Below, one piece after another: positions 33,516 through 43,110 of a stretch of 64,000 nt of DNA (the stretch's first letter is position 1; every line of letters begins with the position of its first letter). The stretch spans positions 1 to 64,000 of the forward strand of contig NZ_JACJUG010000009.1 of the NCBI RefSeq assembly GCF_014174515.1. Reading direction: 5' to 3'. The notes under the pieces were generated by a model that ran no database searches, was not told where the DNA came from, and saw only the letters and a list, made by a program, of their open reading frames with translations. The stretch is from Mitsuaria sp. WAJ17. GTDB lineage: Bacteria; Pseudomonadota; Gammaproteobacteria; Burkholderiales; Burkholderiaceae_C. Position numbers and translations under genes: made by a program.

Positions 33516-35201
33516 ATGACCAGCGAAGAACTTCTGGCCCAGTTCGGCCCGCGCGAGAACATGGAATACGACGTGGTCGTGGTGGGCGGCGGCCCGGCCG
33601 GCCTGTCCACCGCGATCCGCCTGAAGCAGCTGGCTGCCCAGAAGGGCCAGGAGCTCTCCGTGGTCGTGCTGGAGAAGGGCTCGGAGCCCGGCGCCCACAT
33701 CCTCTCGGGCGCCGTGATGGACCCGCGCGCCATCACTGAGCTCTTCCCGAACTGGAAGGAGCTGGGCGCGCCGCTGAACCAGCCGGTGTCGGCGGACGAG
33801 GTGCTGTTCCTGTCCAAGGACGGCGCGCGCGACACGCCTCAGTGGCTCATCCCCGAGTGCTTCCACAACCACGGCAACTACGTGGTCGCGCTCGGCGCAG
33901 TCACCAAGTGGCTGGGCGAGCAGGCGGAGGCCCTGGGCGTGGAGATCTTCCCGGGCTTCGCGGCCGCCGAGATCGTCTACGGTGAAGACGGCAGCGTGCG
34001 CGGCGTGGCCACCGGCAACGTGGGCGTGGGCCGCAACGGCGAGCCGCACGACGGATTCCAGCTGGGCATGGAGCTGCTGGGTAAGTACACCATCTTCGCC
34101 GAGGGTGCGCGCGGCCACCTGGGCAAGCAGCTGATCGCCAAGTTCCAGTTGGACGCAGGCAAGGATCCGCAGTCCTATGCCATCGGCATCAAGGAACTGT
34201 GGGAGGTCCCGGCTGGCCAGGCCAAGCCCGGCCTGGTGGTGCACACCGCCGGCTGGCCCGCGGATCATGAGACCTACGGTGGCGGCTTCCTCTACCACCT
34301 GGAAGGCAACAAGGTCACGCTGGGCTATGTGGTCGGCCTGGACTACAAGAACCCCTGGCTCTCGCCCTTCGAGGAGATGCAGCGCTGGAAGACCCACCCC
34401 AGCATCCGCAAGCACATCGAGGGCGGCAAGCGTATCGGCTACGGCGCCCGCGCCATCACGGCCGGCGGCCTGCTGTCCCTGCCCAAGCAGGTCTTCCCGG
34501 GCGGCGCCCTGGTCGGCTGCGATGCAGGCTACCTCAACGCGGCCCGCATCAAGGGCAGCCATGCCGCCATCAAGACCGGCATGCTGGCCGCCGAGGCCGC
34601 CTTCGAGGCCCTCACGGCCGGCCGCCAGCATGACGAGCTGAGCGCCTACCCCGCCGCCTTCGAGAAGAGCTGGCTGCACGAGGAGCTGGACCGCTCACGC
34701 AACTTCAAGCAGTGGTTCAAGAAGGGCAACACCGTTGGTACGCTGATGACGGGCATCGAGCAGTGGCTGCTGCCCAAGTTGGGCATCAAGAGCCCGCCCT
34801 GGACCATTCACCGCGAGCTGCCGGACCACGTCTATCTGCGGCCGGCGGCGGAGTCCACCAAGATCGACTACCCCAAGCCTGATGGCAAGCTGACCTTCGA
34901 CCGCCTGTCCTCGGTGTTCATCTCCAACACCAACCATGCGGAAGACCAGCCGGTGCACCTGACGCTCAAGGACGACTCGGTGCCGGTCAAGGTCAACCTC
35001 AGCCGCTTCGCCGGCCCGGAGAGCCGCTACTGCCCGGCCGGTGTCTACGAGTTCGTGAAGAACGAGGACAACAGCGATCGCCTGCAGATCAACGCCCAGA
35101 ACTGCGTGCACTGCAAGACCTGCGACATCAAGGACCCGACGCAGAACATCGTCTGGATCACGCCGGAAGGTGGCGGCGGACCGAACTACGCGGGCATGTA
35201 A
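33516..35201 (+). CDS. Electron transfer flavoprotein-ubiquinone oxidoreductase
   Basis: A 561-residue ETF-QO of full family length. FAD-binding GGGPAGLSTAIRL lies at residues 24-36, AHILSGAVMDPRAI follows, and the membrane/ubiquinone-binding part includes YGGGFLYHLEGNKVTLGYVVGLDY and GCDAGYLNAARIKGSHAAIKTGM. The 4Fe-4S ferredoxin-like C-terminus has CPAGVYEFV and CVHCKTCDIKDPTQNIVW. It passes electrons from ETF, reduced by acyl-CoA and other dehydrogenases, to the quinone pool at the inner membrane. Start 33516 has AAGGA upstream. A palindromic operator precedes it and a strong terminator follows it, so it is a single-gene unit, probably controlled by a fatty-acid or amino-acid catabolism regulator. 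Confidence 0.96.
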   Translation: MTSEELLAQFGPRENMEYDVVVVGGGPAGLSTAIRLKQLAAQKGQELSVVVLEKGSEPGAHILSGAVMDPRAITELFPNWKELGAPLNQPVSADEVLFLSKDGARDTPQWLIPECFHNHGNYVVALGAVTKWLGEQAEALGVEIFPGFAAAEIVYGEDGSVRGVATGNVGVGRNGEPHDGFQLGMELLGKYTIFAEGARGHLGKQLIAKFQLDAGKDPQSYAIGIKELWEVPAGQAKPGLVVHTAGWPADHETYGGGFLYHLEGNKVTLGYVVGLDYKNPWLSPFEEMQRWKTHPSIRKHIEGGKRIGYGARAITAGGLLSLPKQVFPGGALVGCDAGYLNAARIKGSHAAIKTGMLAAEAAFEALTAGRQHDELSAYPAAFEKSWLHEELDRSRNFKQWFKKGNTVGTLMTGIEQWLLPKLGIKSPPWTIHRELPDHVYLRPAAESTKIDYPKPDGKLTFDRLSSVFISNTNHAEDQPVHLTLKDDSVPVKVNLSRFAGPESRYCPAGVYEFVKNEDNSDRLQINAQNCVHCKTCDIKDPTQNIVWITPEGGGGPNYAGM

Positions 35202-35225
35202 GCCTGCTGCTCCGTCCCAAAAAGG

Positions 35226-35250
35226 AAAGCCCGCTGACGCGGGCTTTTTT
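35226..35250 (+). terminator. Rho-independent terminator after ETF-QO gene
   Basis: AAAGCCCGC (35226-35234), loop TGAC, GCGGGCTTT (35239-35247), then T residues through 35250. It is 25 bases after the stop codon. Confidence 0.92.
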
Positions 35251-35294
35251 CTGCGGGCGCTCCAAGGCGGGGCATCCCGCCTTGGCGGGGGTCT

Positions 35295-35903
35295 TCAGGC
35301 CATGGCGAGCAGCCTGGCCTTCACGGCTGGCCATTCACTGTCGATGATGGAGAAATAGACAGTGTCACGCACCCGCCCAGAGGCGCAGACCATGTGCCGG
35401 CGGAAGATGCCCTCCTGCACCGCGCCGATGCGGGCGATGGCCGCGCGGGACTTCTCGTTGAGTGCGTCGGTCTTGAGTTCCACGCGATGCGCGCCCAGGG
35501 TCTCGAAGGCATGGGTGAGCAGCAGGGTCTTGGCCTCGGTGTTGACGCCCGTGCGCTGGTGGCTGGCGGCCACCCAGGTCCAGCCGATCTCCAGGCGGCG
35601 GTCCGCGGCGGAGATGTTGCCAAAGCGCGTGTTGCCCACGATGCGGCCGCTGCCGAGCTCGCGGATCACGAAAGGCAAGGCCTGACCCCGCGCCTGCTCG
35701 GTCAGCGCTGCCTCCACGTAGTCCCGCATCTCGGCTGGCGTGCTGACGCTGCTGGGAATCCAGCGCCACAGTGCGGGCTCCAGGCCCTGCTCGCAAAGGC
35801 CGTCCACATGGTCCAGGCTCAGGGGTTCCAGCTGCACCAGGCGGCCGGTCAGGGTGACGGGGCGGATGTTCAGGGGGGCAGGTCTTGTCATGGCGGCGTC
35901 CAT
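35295..35903 (-). CDS. GNAT-family N-acetyltransferase (RimJ/RimL type)
   Basis: A 202-residue acetyltransferase: VTLTGRLVQLEPLSLDHVDGL at the N-terminus, IVGNTRFGNI, LEIGWTWVAASHQRTGVNTEAKTLLLTHAFE (the acetyl-CoA loop region) and RVELKTDALNEKSRAAIARIGAVQEGIFR. This is the pattern of the RimJ/RimL group (Acetyltransf_3), which acetylates protein N-termini or small molecules. Substrate unknown. An alternative start lies at 35891. It follows the paiB-like gene by 18 bases on the same strand. Confidence 0.88.
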   Translation of the reverse strand: MDAAMTRPAPLNIRPVTLTGRLVQLEPLSLDHVDGLCEQGLEPALWRWIPSSVSTPAEMRDYVEAALTEQARGQALPFVIRELGSGRIVGNTRFGNISAADRRLEIGWTWVAASHQRTGVNTEAKTLLLTHAFETLGAHRVELKTDALNEKSRAAIARIGAVQEGIFRRHMVCASGRVRDTVYFSIIDSEWPAVKARLLAMA

Positions 35904-35921
35904 GGCGTTCAGAGGTAGGGA

Positions 35922-36539
35922 TCAGAGGCCCAGCTGGCGCATCCAGCGGGCCATGGCGGGTGAGGCGCCGGAGTCGAAATGCTCGATCAGGCGCTGGCGC
36001 TCGCCGGCCGCCCGGTTCTGGCTCAGCTTGGCCTTGGCCTGGATGGACCTCACCGCCACGCGCAGGCCGACGATGGCGCCCAGCAAGCGCTGCTGGTAGT
36101 CATCCGGCAAACCCAGCCATTGCAAGACATAGGCCGGATCGCGCGGCTGGATCAGGCGCTTGAGCAGGCGGTCCTTGGCCATGGCATCGTCCACGCGCTG
36201 CAGCCTGCCCTCGACCTCCAGGGCCAGGTAGTTCCAGGTGGGGACGTTGAGCGGGCTGTCGTAGTGCGAGGGCGAGACATAGGCATCGGGGCCGGTGAAG
36301 ACCAGGCGCACAGACTGCCCCTCGACCAGGCCAGCCAGATGGGGGTTGCCGCGCGCCAAGTGCCCCTCCAGCCAGGACTGCCCGCCCTCCTCCACCCACA
36401 CCATGGGCAGATGCAGGGCCAGCGGCGGCGCGCCAGGGTCTCGCGCGTCGGCGGCGACCAGCAGAGCCAGGGGGTGCTCGGCGACCAGCTGACGCTGTAG
36501 TGCAGGGTCGTCCAGCAGGAAGTGTTTGGGGGTGTACAT
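35922..36539 (-). CDS. PaiB-family FMN-binding protein
   Basis: A 205-residue protein starting MYTPKHFLLDD. Family motifs are LALHLPMVWVEE, LEGHLARGNPHLAGL, VRLVFTGPDAYVSPSHYDS, VPTWNYLALEVEGRL and QNRAAGERQRLIEHF. These match the PaiB / FMN-binding negative transcriptional regulator family (PF04299), related to split-barrel flavin proteins. It is divergent from a MocR regulator, the arrangement usual for this family. Regulation through the shared direct repeats is therefore likely. The paired GNAT gene may be a PaiA-like partner, by analogy with the Bacillus paiAB pair. Confidence 0.9.
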   Translation of the reverse strand: MYTPKHFLLDDPALQRQLVAEHPLALLVAADARDPGAPPLALHLPMVWVEEGGQSWLEGHLARGNPHLAGLVEGQSVRLVFTGPDAYVSPSHYDSPLNVPTWNYLALEVEGRLQRVDDAMAKDRLLKRLIQPRDPAYVLQWLGLPDDYQQRLLGAIVGLRVAVRSIQAKAKLSQNRAAGERQRLIEHFDSGASPAMARWMRQLGL

Positions 36540-36586
36540 GTGGTAATGACCGGGGATTCCGACAGGAAGGCCTCAGCATATGGTCT

Positions 36587-36637
36587 GAATTGGTACGATA
36601 AAAGATCCAATTCATTGCACATTGATGGATCCAATTC
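36587..36637 (+). promoter_or_regulatory. MocR-type operator: repeated GATCCAATTC
   Basis: GATCCAATTC occurs at 36604-36613 and 36628-36637 (24-base period), and an inverted copy of its core, GAATTGG, lies at 36587-36593. The last copy ends one base before the MocR ATG at 36639, so regulator binding would block its own transcription or translation start. Direct repeats plus an inverted half-site are typical for MocR regulators such as GabR and PdxR. Confidence 0.6.
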
Positions 36638-36638
36638 C

Positions 36639-38138
36639 ATGAATGCGACGAACCACCCCGCCCTTCCCTTCGATGTCGCCGGCATCCGCCTGGACGGCCC
36701 GGGGCCCCTGACTCGCCAGCTGGTCGAGCAGCTGCGCCTGCGCATGCTGCAGGGGCAACTGCCTGCTGGCGCCCGCATGCCCACTACGCGCGAGCTGGCG
36801 GGTGCGCTGGGCCTGTCGCGCAACACGGTGGTGCGGGCCTACGAGCACCTGCTGGACGAGGGCCTGATCAGGAGCCGCGTGGGCGACGGCAGCTATGTGA
36901 CCCCGCCCCTGGCGCAGATGAGGCCGGCAGCCTCGGGCTCGGAGTCCATGCCGGCGCCGGCGGCACCCATGCCACAGACCCCGCGCTGGCTGGGCCTGCA
37001 GGGCTTCACGCCTTCGCAGACGCCAGCCGGCGCGGTGCGGGCGTTCCGATGGGGCAGCCCGGCCATGGACCTGTTCCCGGCCGCGCTGTGGTCCCGCCTG
37101 CAGGCGCAGGCTTGGCGTCGCCATGACACGAGCGAGCTGGCCTATGGCGATCCCGCCGGCCTGCCCGCCCTGCGCGAGTGGCTGGCCGACTACCTGCGCA
37201 GCGCACGCGGCCTGGCCTGCCATGCCGAGCAGATCCTGATCACGGCCGGCGCCCAGCAAGGCATCACCCTGGCCGCCATGGCTCTGCTGGAGCCGGGCGA
37301 CGAAGCCGCCCTGGAGTCCCCTGGCTACCGCTCTGCCGCAGCGGCCCTGGCCCTGACCGCCAAGCGCGTGCACCCGGTGCCGGTGGACGACCAAGGCCTG
37401 CGCCCCGCGGCCCTGCAGGCCCTGGGCCCGCGCTGCCGGCTGCTCTACGTGACACCCTCGCACCAGTTCCCCACCGGCGTCGCCATGAGCCTGCAGCGCC
37501 GCATGGATCTGCTGGACTGGGCCCGTCGGCAGCAGGCTTGGATCCTGGAGGACGACTACGACAGCGAGTACCGCCACGTCGGCTTGCCGCTGGCGCCGCT
37601 GGCCAGCCTGGACGGCGCCGGCCGCACGCTCTACGTGGGCAGTTTCTCCAAGCTGATGTTCCCGGGCCTTCGCCTGGGCTACCTGGTGGCACCCCGCGGC
37701 TGGCTGCCGACCCTGGCCCGGCTGCGCGCCGTGATGGACCGCCACAGTGCCAGCATGGACCAGCAGGTCATGGCCGACTTCATCGCCCAGGGGCACTTCC
37801 TGCGCCATGTGCGGCGCATGCGGCGTGCGGCCCGGGAGCGGCGCGATGCCCTGCTGGGCGCCTGGACCCGGCACATCGAGCCGCTCGGCCTGCCCCTGCC
37901 TGCGCCCGAGGCGGGTCTGCATGCCTACCTGCCCCTGCCCGATGCCGCCCTGGAACGCCGCCTGAGCGAGGCCGCCGGCGCCGCTCAGTTGGAGGTCGGG
38001 GCCATGCGGCGCGTGGGTGGCCTGCCCGAGGCCTCGGCGCGGGCGGGCCTGGTGCTGGGCTTTGCGGCACTCCCGCCCCTGGCCACCGTCCGCGCCGTGC
38101 AGACCCTGGCCCAGGCCTGGCGGCCGGTCCTGGGCTGA
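36639..38138 (+). CDS. MocR-family regulator (GntR HTH fused to PLP aminotransferase domain)
   Basis: A 499-residue fusion. Residues about 20-90 are a GntR winged helix (PLTRQLVEQLRLRMLQGQLP, MPTTRELAGALGLSRNTVVR, YEHLLDEGLIRSRVGDGSYV). After a Pro/Ala linker comes a fold-type I aminotransferase: LAYGDPAGLPALREWLADYL, ITAGAQQGITLAA, YVTPSHQFPTG, DDYDSEYRH and the PLP lysine in GSFSKLMFPGLRLGYLV. MocR proteins sense amino compounds or vitamin B6. Divergent orientation from paiB suggests it controls that gene and itself. The start at 36639 was chosen because the HTH begins right after it and the operator ends before it. Confidence 0.93.
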   Translation: MNATNHPALPFDVAGIRLDGPGPLTRQLVEQLRLRMLQGQLPAGARMPTTRELAGALGLSRNTVVRAYEHLLDEGLIRSRVGDGSYVTPPLAQMRPAASGSESMPAPAAPMPQTPRWLGLQGFTPSQTPAGAVRAFRWGSPAMDLFPAALWSRLQAQAWRRHDTSELAYGDPAGLPALREWLADYLRSARGLACHAEQILITAGAQQGITLAAMALLEPGDEAALESPGYRSAAAALALTAKRVHPVPVDDQGLRPAALQALGPRCRLLYVTPSHQFPTGVAMSLQRRMDLLDWARRQQAWILEDDYDSEYRHVGLPLAPLASLDGAGRTLYVGSFSKLMFPGLRLGYLVAPRGWLPTLARLRAVMDRHSASMDQQVMADFIAQGHFLRHVRRMRRAARERRDALLGAWTRHIEPLGLPLPAPEAGLHAYLPLPDAALERRLSEAAGAAQLEVGAMRRVGGLPEASARAGLVLGFAALPPLATVRAVQTLAQAWRPVLG

Positions 38139-38197
38139 GCATCAGGAGTCTGGTGGAGCGCCCCGCGCGTTGAGGCAGCGGGGCCGCGCCCCTCGCC

Positions 38198-38992
38198 TCA
38201 GGCAATGGCCGGATAGAGGCCCAGCCCGTCCGGCCAGGTCGTCAGCACCTCGAAGCCGGTCTCGGTGACCAGCACCATGTGCTCCCACTGGGCCGACAAC
38301 GAGCGGTCCTTGGTGACGACGGTCCAGCCGTCCTTCATTTCCTTCACCTCGCGCCGGCCGGCGTTGATCATGGGCTCGATGGTGAAGATCATGCCCGGCT
38401 GCAGCTTGAGGCCTTCGCCGGGGCGGCCGAAGTGGTTGACGTGCGGGGCGTCATGGTAGATGTCGCCGATACCATGGCCGCCATACTCGCGCACCACGCT
38501 GTAGCCATCGCGAAAGGCAATGCTCTGGATGGCGTGGCCGATGTCGCCCAGCGTGGCGCCCGGCTTGACCTGGCGGATGCCGGCGCACAGCGCTTCGTAG
38601 CAGGTGTTGACCAGCCGGCGCGCCGCCAGCTTGGGCTCACCCGCGAAGAACATGCGGCTGCTGTCACCGAACCAGCCGTCCTTGATGATGGCCACGTCGA
38701 TGTTGACGATGTCGCCATTCTTCAGGATCTTGGACGGCGTGGGGATGCCGTGGCAGACCACCTCGTTGACCGAGCTGCAGATGGTCTTGGGAAAGCCGTG
38801 GTAGCCGACGTTGGCGGGGATGACCTTGAGCTCGTTGACGATGAAGTCATGGCAGAGCCGGTCCAGGTCTTCCGTGCTGACGCCGGGCTTCACATGCTCG
38901 CCGATCATGGCCAGCACCTGCGCCACCAGACCGGCGGCCTCGCGGGCCTTGGCGATCTCCTCGGCATTGCGGATCTTCACAGGCGGATTCAT
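38198..38992 (-). CDS. map: Type I methionine aminopeptidase
   Basis: A 264-residue type I enzyme of normal length. The metal ligands are visible: Asp in NIDVAIIKDGWFGDSS (two aspartates), His in GGHGIGDIYHDAPHV, and Glu in FTIEPMIN and AQWEHMVLV. The N-terminus NAEEIAKAREAAGLVAQVL is typical. It removes the initiator Met from nascent proteins. Start 38992 has GGGAG upstream; the upstream in-frame extension lacks conservation. It is convergent with the MocR gene and stands alone. Confidence 0.95.
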   Translation of the reverse strand: MNPPVKIRNAEEIAKAREAAGLVAQVLAMIGEHVKPGVSTEDLDRLCHDFIVNELKVIPANVGYHGFPKTICSSVNEVVCHGIPTPSKILKNGDIVNIDVAIIKDGWFGDSSRMFFAGEPKLAARRLVNTCYEALCAGIRQVKPGATLGDIGHAIQSIAFRDGYSVVREYGGHGIGDIYHDAPHVNHFGRPGEGLKLQPGMIFTIEPMINAGRREVKEMKDGWTVVTKDRSLSAQWEHMVLVTETGFEVLTTWPDGLGLYPAIA

Positions 38993-39064
38993 GACGGCAG
39001 GCTCCCCACGTGCTGGACCACGTGCATTCTCAAGTGCAATTGGACGGCCTCGGACGGGCCCATG

Positions 39065-39098
39065 AAAAAACCCGCCACAAGCACGCTTGGGCGGGTTT
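39065..39098 (-). terminator. Terminator after tRNA-Ser
   Basis: On the minus strand AAACCCGCC pairs with GGCGGGTTT (stem arms at 39068-39076 and 39090-39098), with an inner CAAG/CTTG stem and a CACG-type loop. The 3' side continues into TTT, so it ends transcription coming from the tRNA. Confidence 0.85.
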
Positions 39099-39110
39099 CT
39101 CAATGCTGTC

Positions 39111-39203
39111 TGGCGGAGACGGAGGGATTCGAACCCTCGATGCAGGTTTTGCCCACATACTCCCTTAGCAGGGGAGCACCTTCGGCCACTCGGTCACGTC
39201 TCC
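39111..39203 (-). tRNA. tRNA-Ser (anticodon GCT)
   Basis: The 93-nt minus-strand transcript starts GGAGACG and ends CGTCTCCGCCA, so the acceptor stem is perfect and CCA is encoded. The anticodon loop CTGCTAA, between CTCCC and GGGAG arms, gives GCT (reads AGC/AGT). A long variable arm (GTGGGCAAAACCTGC) and a T loop GTTCGAAT confirm a serine tRNA. Confidence 0.96.
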
Positions 39204-39264
39204 AGCAGAGCCTCGCAGTATAGCAGTGCTTTTTCTGGCTCCGCTACAAATTCCTGATTTTTTA

Positions 39265-40533
39265 TCAGGCGGCGTCCTGGTCCAGGTCGAAGGCACGGTG
39301 CAGGGCGCGCACGGCCAGCTCCATGTACTTCTCGTCGATGACGACGCTGGTCTTGATCTCACTGGTGGAGATCATCTGGATGTTGATGCCTTCCTCGCTC
39401 AGTGAGCGGAACATCTTGGAGGCCACGCCCACGTGCGAGCGCATGCCGATGCCCACGATAGAAACCTTGCAGATGCGCGGATCACCCAGCACTTTGGCCG
39501 CGCCGGTGGCCGGGGCCACGGTCTTCTCCAGCAGTTCCATGGTGCGCTGGTAGTCGTTGCGGTGCACGGTGAAGCTGAAGTCGGTCTTCCCGTCGTGCGA
39601 GACGTTCTGGATGATGACGTCGATGTCGATATTGGCTTCCGCCACGGGGCCGAGGATCTGGAAGGCGATGCCCGGCTTGTCAGGCACGCCCAGCAGCGTC
39701 ACCTTGGCCTCGTCGCGGTTGAAGGCGATGCCCGACACGACGGCTTGTTCCATGTTTTCGTCCTCTTCAAAAGTGATCAGGGTGCCGGACTTGGCTTCCT
39801 CATTGATGTCGATGTCCCAGGGCGTAAAGCTGGACAGCACGCGCAGCGGCACCCGGTACTTGCCGGCGAATTCCACCGAGCGGATCTGCAACACCTTGGA
39901 GCCCAGCGACGCCATCTCGAGCATTTCCTCGAAGCTGATGCTCTTCAGGCGGCGCGCCTCAGGCACCACGCGCGGGTCGGTGGTGTAGACGCCATCGACG
40001 TCGGTGTAGATCAGGCACTCGTCGGCCTTCATCGCGGCGGCGATGGCCACGGCCGAGGTGTCCGAGCCACCGCGGCCCAGCGTGGTGATGTTGTTGTGCT
40101 CGTCGATGCCCTGAAAGCCGGTGATGACCACCACCTTGCCGGCAGCGAGATCGGCGCGCACGCGCTGATCGTCGATGCTCTCGATGCGGGCCTTGGTGTA
40201 GGACGAATCGGTGGCCACAGGCACCTGCCAGCCGGTGTAGCTGACGGACTCCAGCCCTTCGGCCTGCAGCGCAATGGCCAGCAGGCCCACGGAGACCTGC
40301 TCGCCTGTGGCGGCGATCATGTCCAGCTCGCGCATCAGCGCCGGGCTGCTGCTGGCGGGCGAGAGTTCCTTGGCCAGGCCCAGCAGGCGGTTGGTCTCGC
40401 CGCTCATGGCCGAGGGCACCACCACCATCTGATGACCGGCGCGCGCCCACTTGGCGACGCGCTTGGCCACGTTGCGAATACGGTCGGTCGAGCCCATCGA
40501 GGTGCCGCCGTACTTGTGAACGATCAATGCCAT
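39265..40533 (-). CDS. lysC: Aspartate kinase
   Basis: A 422-residue monofunctional aspartokinase. Kinase motifs are HKYGGTSMGSTDRI, ATGEQVSVGLLA, TTLGRGGSDTSAVAIAAA and YTDVDGVYTTDPR. Two ACT domains follow, with GIAFNRDEAKVTLLGVPDKPGIAF and VSIVGIGMRSHVGVASKMF, where lysine and threonine feedback inhibition normally acts. It catalyses the first step to lysine, threonine, methionine and diaminopimelate. It lies 61 bases upstream of the tRNA-Ser on the same strand. Confidence 0.97.
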   Translation of the reverse strand: MALIVHKYGGTSMGSTDRIRNVAKRVAKWARAGHQMVVVPSAMSGETNRLLGLAKELSPASSSPALMRELDMIAATGEQVSVGLLAIALQAEGLESVSYTGWQVPVATDSSYTKARIESIDDQRVRADLAAGKVVVITGFQGIDEHNNITTLGRGGSDTSAVAIAAAMKADECLIYTDVDGVYTTDPRVVPEARRLKSISFEEMLEMASLGSKVLQIRSVEFAGKYRVPLRVLSSFTPWDIDINEEAKSGTLITFEEDENMEQAVVSGIAFNRDEAKVTLLGVPDKPGIAFQILGPVAEANIDIDVIIQNVSHDGKTDFSFTVHRNDYQRTMELLEKTVAPATGAAKVLGDPRICKVSIVGIGMRSHVGVASKMFRSLSEEGINIQMISTSEIKTSVVIDEKYMELAVRALHRAFDLDQDAA

Positions 40534-40657
40534 GGTTGTGAAATTGCGCGGAGTTGGAGGGGGTTTCTTGCGCCGCGGTCGCAGAGGCCGATTCTACGGT
40601 TGGCCTTGGCGAAGCACGAAGCCCCGCCAGGCCACCGACCCGTGGTTCAGACCCACG

Positions 40658-42052
40658 TCAGGAAGCGTCCGGCAGCCAGCTCAAACGCAGCCAGGGCCCC
40701 TCGCCCTGCCCCCGCCAGCGTGCATCCAGGCCCAGGGCGGGCACCCACATCAGGCGCGCCTGCGGCCCCGTTTCCCCAGGGAAATCCGCATAAACCAGCG
40801 GCCCGCCACGCCCCAGTGCCGGCACGCCCGCAGCCTGCCAGGCCTTCTTCAGGGACCGCGCAGGTGTGCCGGGCGCCCGCTGAAACTGCTCGCTGCCTTC
40901 GCGTGGACGCAAGATCACATTGCGCAATAGCGATGAACCTACGGCTTCCGACGAAGGCTCATCCGCCACATCGACCTGGAAACGCCCGCGCCAGGCCGGG
41001 CAGGCGTGCAGGCCGGGCCGACTGAGGTCCAGGCGGCAGTCCGCCGGCCAGGCAAGCATGGGCGCCCGCGCCGGCAAGGCCAGCAGGCTGCCCTGGTGCG
41101 TCTGGATCACCTGGTCACCCGCCGGCCAGGCGGCACCGTGCGCGGCGCGACCCACCTCATTCAGCAGGCGGCTGACCAGGCTGGCGGGCGCGGGCCGGCC
41201 CAGACAATCACGCAGCCAGTGCCGCAGCAGATTGCTCAGGCGCGGCCGGGAGAGCACCTCCCAGGCCTTCAGGTCCAGTCCGGACGGCGCCTTCATCCAG
41301 ACCCGCAGGTCCTGATCGGCGATCTCGTCCAGCAGGGCGCCCGCCTCCTGCGCCCAGCGGGCCGACTGCGCCAGGGCAGCCTCGGCCCCCGGGAAACAGG
41401 ACTGGAGCCCGGGCCACAGCTGCAGGCGCAGACGGTTGCGGGCAAAGCGAGGGTCGGCATTGCTCTCGTCCTCGACATGGTCGAGCCCCAGTGCCTGCAC
41501 ATACTGCTCAATGCGTTCGCGCGGCTGATCTAGCCAGGGGCGCGCCCAGACCAGGCCCTCCCGCGCCTGTTTCTGGGGCATGGCGGCCAGGCCCGCCAGC
41601 CCGGCCCCGCGCAGGGCCTGCAGCAGCCAAGTCTCGGCCTGGTCCCGCCGATGATGGGCCAGCAGCAGCAGGGTGGCCCCCGCCTCCTGCGCCATGGCCT
41701 GCAGCGCGGCATGGCGACCCTCGCGCGCCCAGGCCTCGATGCTGTCCCCCGGGGCCGGCGAGCCGTTCAGCCGCCGCCAGCGCAGCTCGACCGACAGACC
41801 GCGCGCCGCCCAGGCCTGCACCTGCCGCTGCAACTGGGTCAGCCAACCATCCGCCTGCGGACTCAAACCATGGTGGACATGCAGGCCCAGCACCCGCAAA
41901 GCAAAGCCCTCATGTGCCAGGGCCTGCGCGCAGCGCGCCGTGGCATGCATGAGGGCGGTGGAGTCGCGGCCGCCGCTCCAGGCAACGGCCACGCAGGCGC
42001 CAGGGGCGCTCGAGTCGGGCTCAGCGGTTCTTGGTGTCGCTGAATCGGCCAT
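40658..42052 (-). CDS. tilS: tRNA(Ile)-lysidine synthetase
   Basis: A 464-residue TilS. The PP-loop ATPase motif is [14 protein letters not shown] (S26-G-G-R-D-S31), followed by [34 protein letters not shown] and [15 protein letters not shown], the last being a TilS hallmark. C-terminal substrate-binding domains are shorter and poorly conserved. It modifies C34 of the AUA-reading tRNA-Ile. Its start overlaps the end of accA by 32 bases, so translation is coupled. Confidence 0.93.
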   Translation of the reverse strand: MADSATPRTAEPDSSAPGACVAVAWSGGRDSTALMHATARCAQALAHEGFALRVLGLHVHHGLSPQADGWLTQLQRQVQAWAARGLSVELRWRRLNGSPAPGDSIEAWAREGRHAALQAMAQEAGATLLLLAHHRRDQAETWLLQALRGAGLAGLAAMPQKQAREGLVWARPWLDQPRERIEQYVQALGLDHVEDESNADPRFARNRLRLQLWPGLQSCFPGAEAALAQSARWAQEAGALLDEIADQDLRVWMKAPSGLDLKAWEVLSRPRLSNLLRHWLRDCLGRPAPASLVSRLLNEVGRAAHGAAWPAGDQVIQTHQGSLLALPARAPMLAWPADCRLDLSRPGLHACPAWRGRFQVDVADEPSSEAVGSSLLRNVILRPREGSEQFQRAPGTPARSLKKAWQAAGVPALGRGGPLVYADFPGETGPQARLMWVPALGLDARWRGQGEGPWLRLSWLPDAS

Positions 42053-42992
42053 AGGCCTGCAGGCGATCGTAGCGGCGGTCCAGCAACTCCTTGGGCTTGA
42101 GGTCAGAGACCTGGCGCAGCGCGTCAGACAGTGCGCGCTTCAAGTTGGAGCACATCTGCTTGGGGTCGCGATGAGCGCCGCCCACCGGCTCATTGACGAT
42201 CTTGTCCACCAGGCCCAGGGCCTTCAGGCGGTGGGCGGTGATGCCCAGGGCCTCGGCAGCGTCGGGCGCGCGCTCGGAGGTCTTCCACAGGATGGAGGCG
42301 CAGCCTTCCGGCGAGATCACCGAGTAGGCGGCGAACTGCAGCATCAGCACCTGGTCGGCCACGCCAATGGCCAAGGCACCGCCGGAGCCGCCCTCGCCGA
42401 TCACGGTGGCAATGACCGGCACTTCCAGCTGCGCCATCTCGAAGATGTTGCGGCCGATGGCCTCCGACTGGCCACGCTCCTCAGCACCGATGCCGGGGTA
42501 GGCGCCCATGGTGTCGATGAAGGTGAAGACCGGCAGGCCGAACTTCTCGGCCAGCTTCATCAGGCGCAGGGCCTTGCGGTAACCCTCGGGACGCGGCATG
42601 CCGAAATTGCGCAGGGTGCGCTCCTTGGCATCGGCGCCGCGCTGGTGGCCCACGACCACGCAGGGCTGACCGTTGAAGCGGGCGATGCCGCCCACGATGG
42701 CGGCGTCATCGGCGAAGTGGCGGTCGCCGTGGAGTTCCTGGAATTCGGTGAAGACGTCCTTGCAGTAGTCCAGGGTCTGCGGACGCTGCGGGTGGCGAGC
42801 CACCTGGTAGGTCTGCCAGGGCGCGACGCTGGAGTAGATGTCCTTGGTGAGCTGCTGGCTCTTCTTGGAGAGGCGGTCGATCTCCTCGGAGATATCGACG
42901 GCGGACTCGCTCTGCACGTAGCGCAGCTCTTCGATCTTGGTTTCGAGTTCGGCAATGGGCTGCTCGAATTCGAGGAAATGTTTCTTGCTCAT
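42021..42992 (-). CDS. accA: Acetyl-CoA carboxylase carboxyltransferase subunit alpha
   Basis: A 323-residue AccA. It starts [24 protein letters not shown], then [33 protein letters not shown], the carboxyltransferase core [52 protein letters not shown] and [16 protein letters not shown]. It transfers CO2 from biotin to acetyl-CoA with AccD, the first step of fatty acid synthesis. The ATG at 42992 fits family length. It overlaps tilS by 32 bases. Confidence 0.97.
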   Translation of the reverse strand: MSKKHFLEFEQPIAELETKIEELRYVQSESAVDISEEIDRLSKKSQQLTKDIYSSVAPWQTYQVARHPQRPQTLDYCKDVFTEFQELHGDRHFADDAAIVGGIARFNGQPCVVVGHQRGADAKERTLRNFGMPRPEGYRKALRLMKLAEKFGLPVFTFIDTMGAYPGIGAEERGQSEAIGRNIFEMAQLEVPVIATVIGEGGSGGALAIGVADQVLMLQFAAYSVISPEGCASILWKTSERAPDAAEALGITAHRLKALGLVDKIVNEPVGGAHRDPKQMCSNLKRALSDALRQVSDLKPKELLDRRYDRLQAYGRFSDTKNR

Positions 42993-43110
42993 CAGTCGTC
43001 CTGATTTCAAAAAGCCCATCGCGCAAGCCCCGGCTGCAAGCCTGGGCGGCACCTGGGCCGAGGCTGCAGCTACCCCTTCTTGGGGGCTGGCGCAGCCGGT
43101 ACGGGATGGG

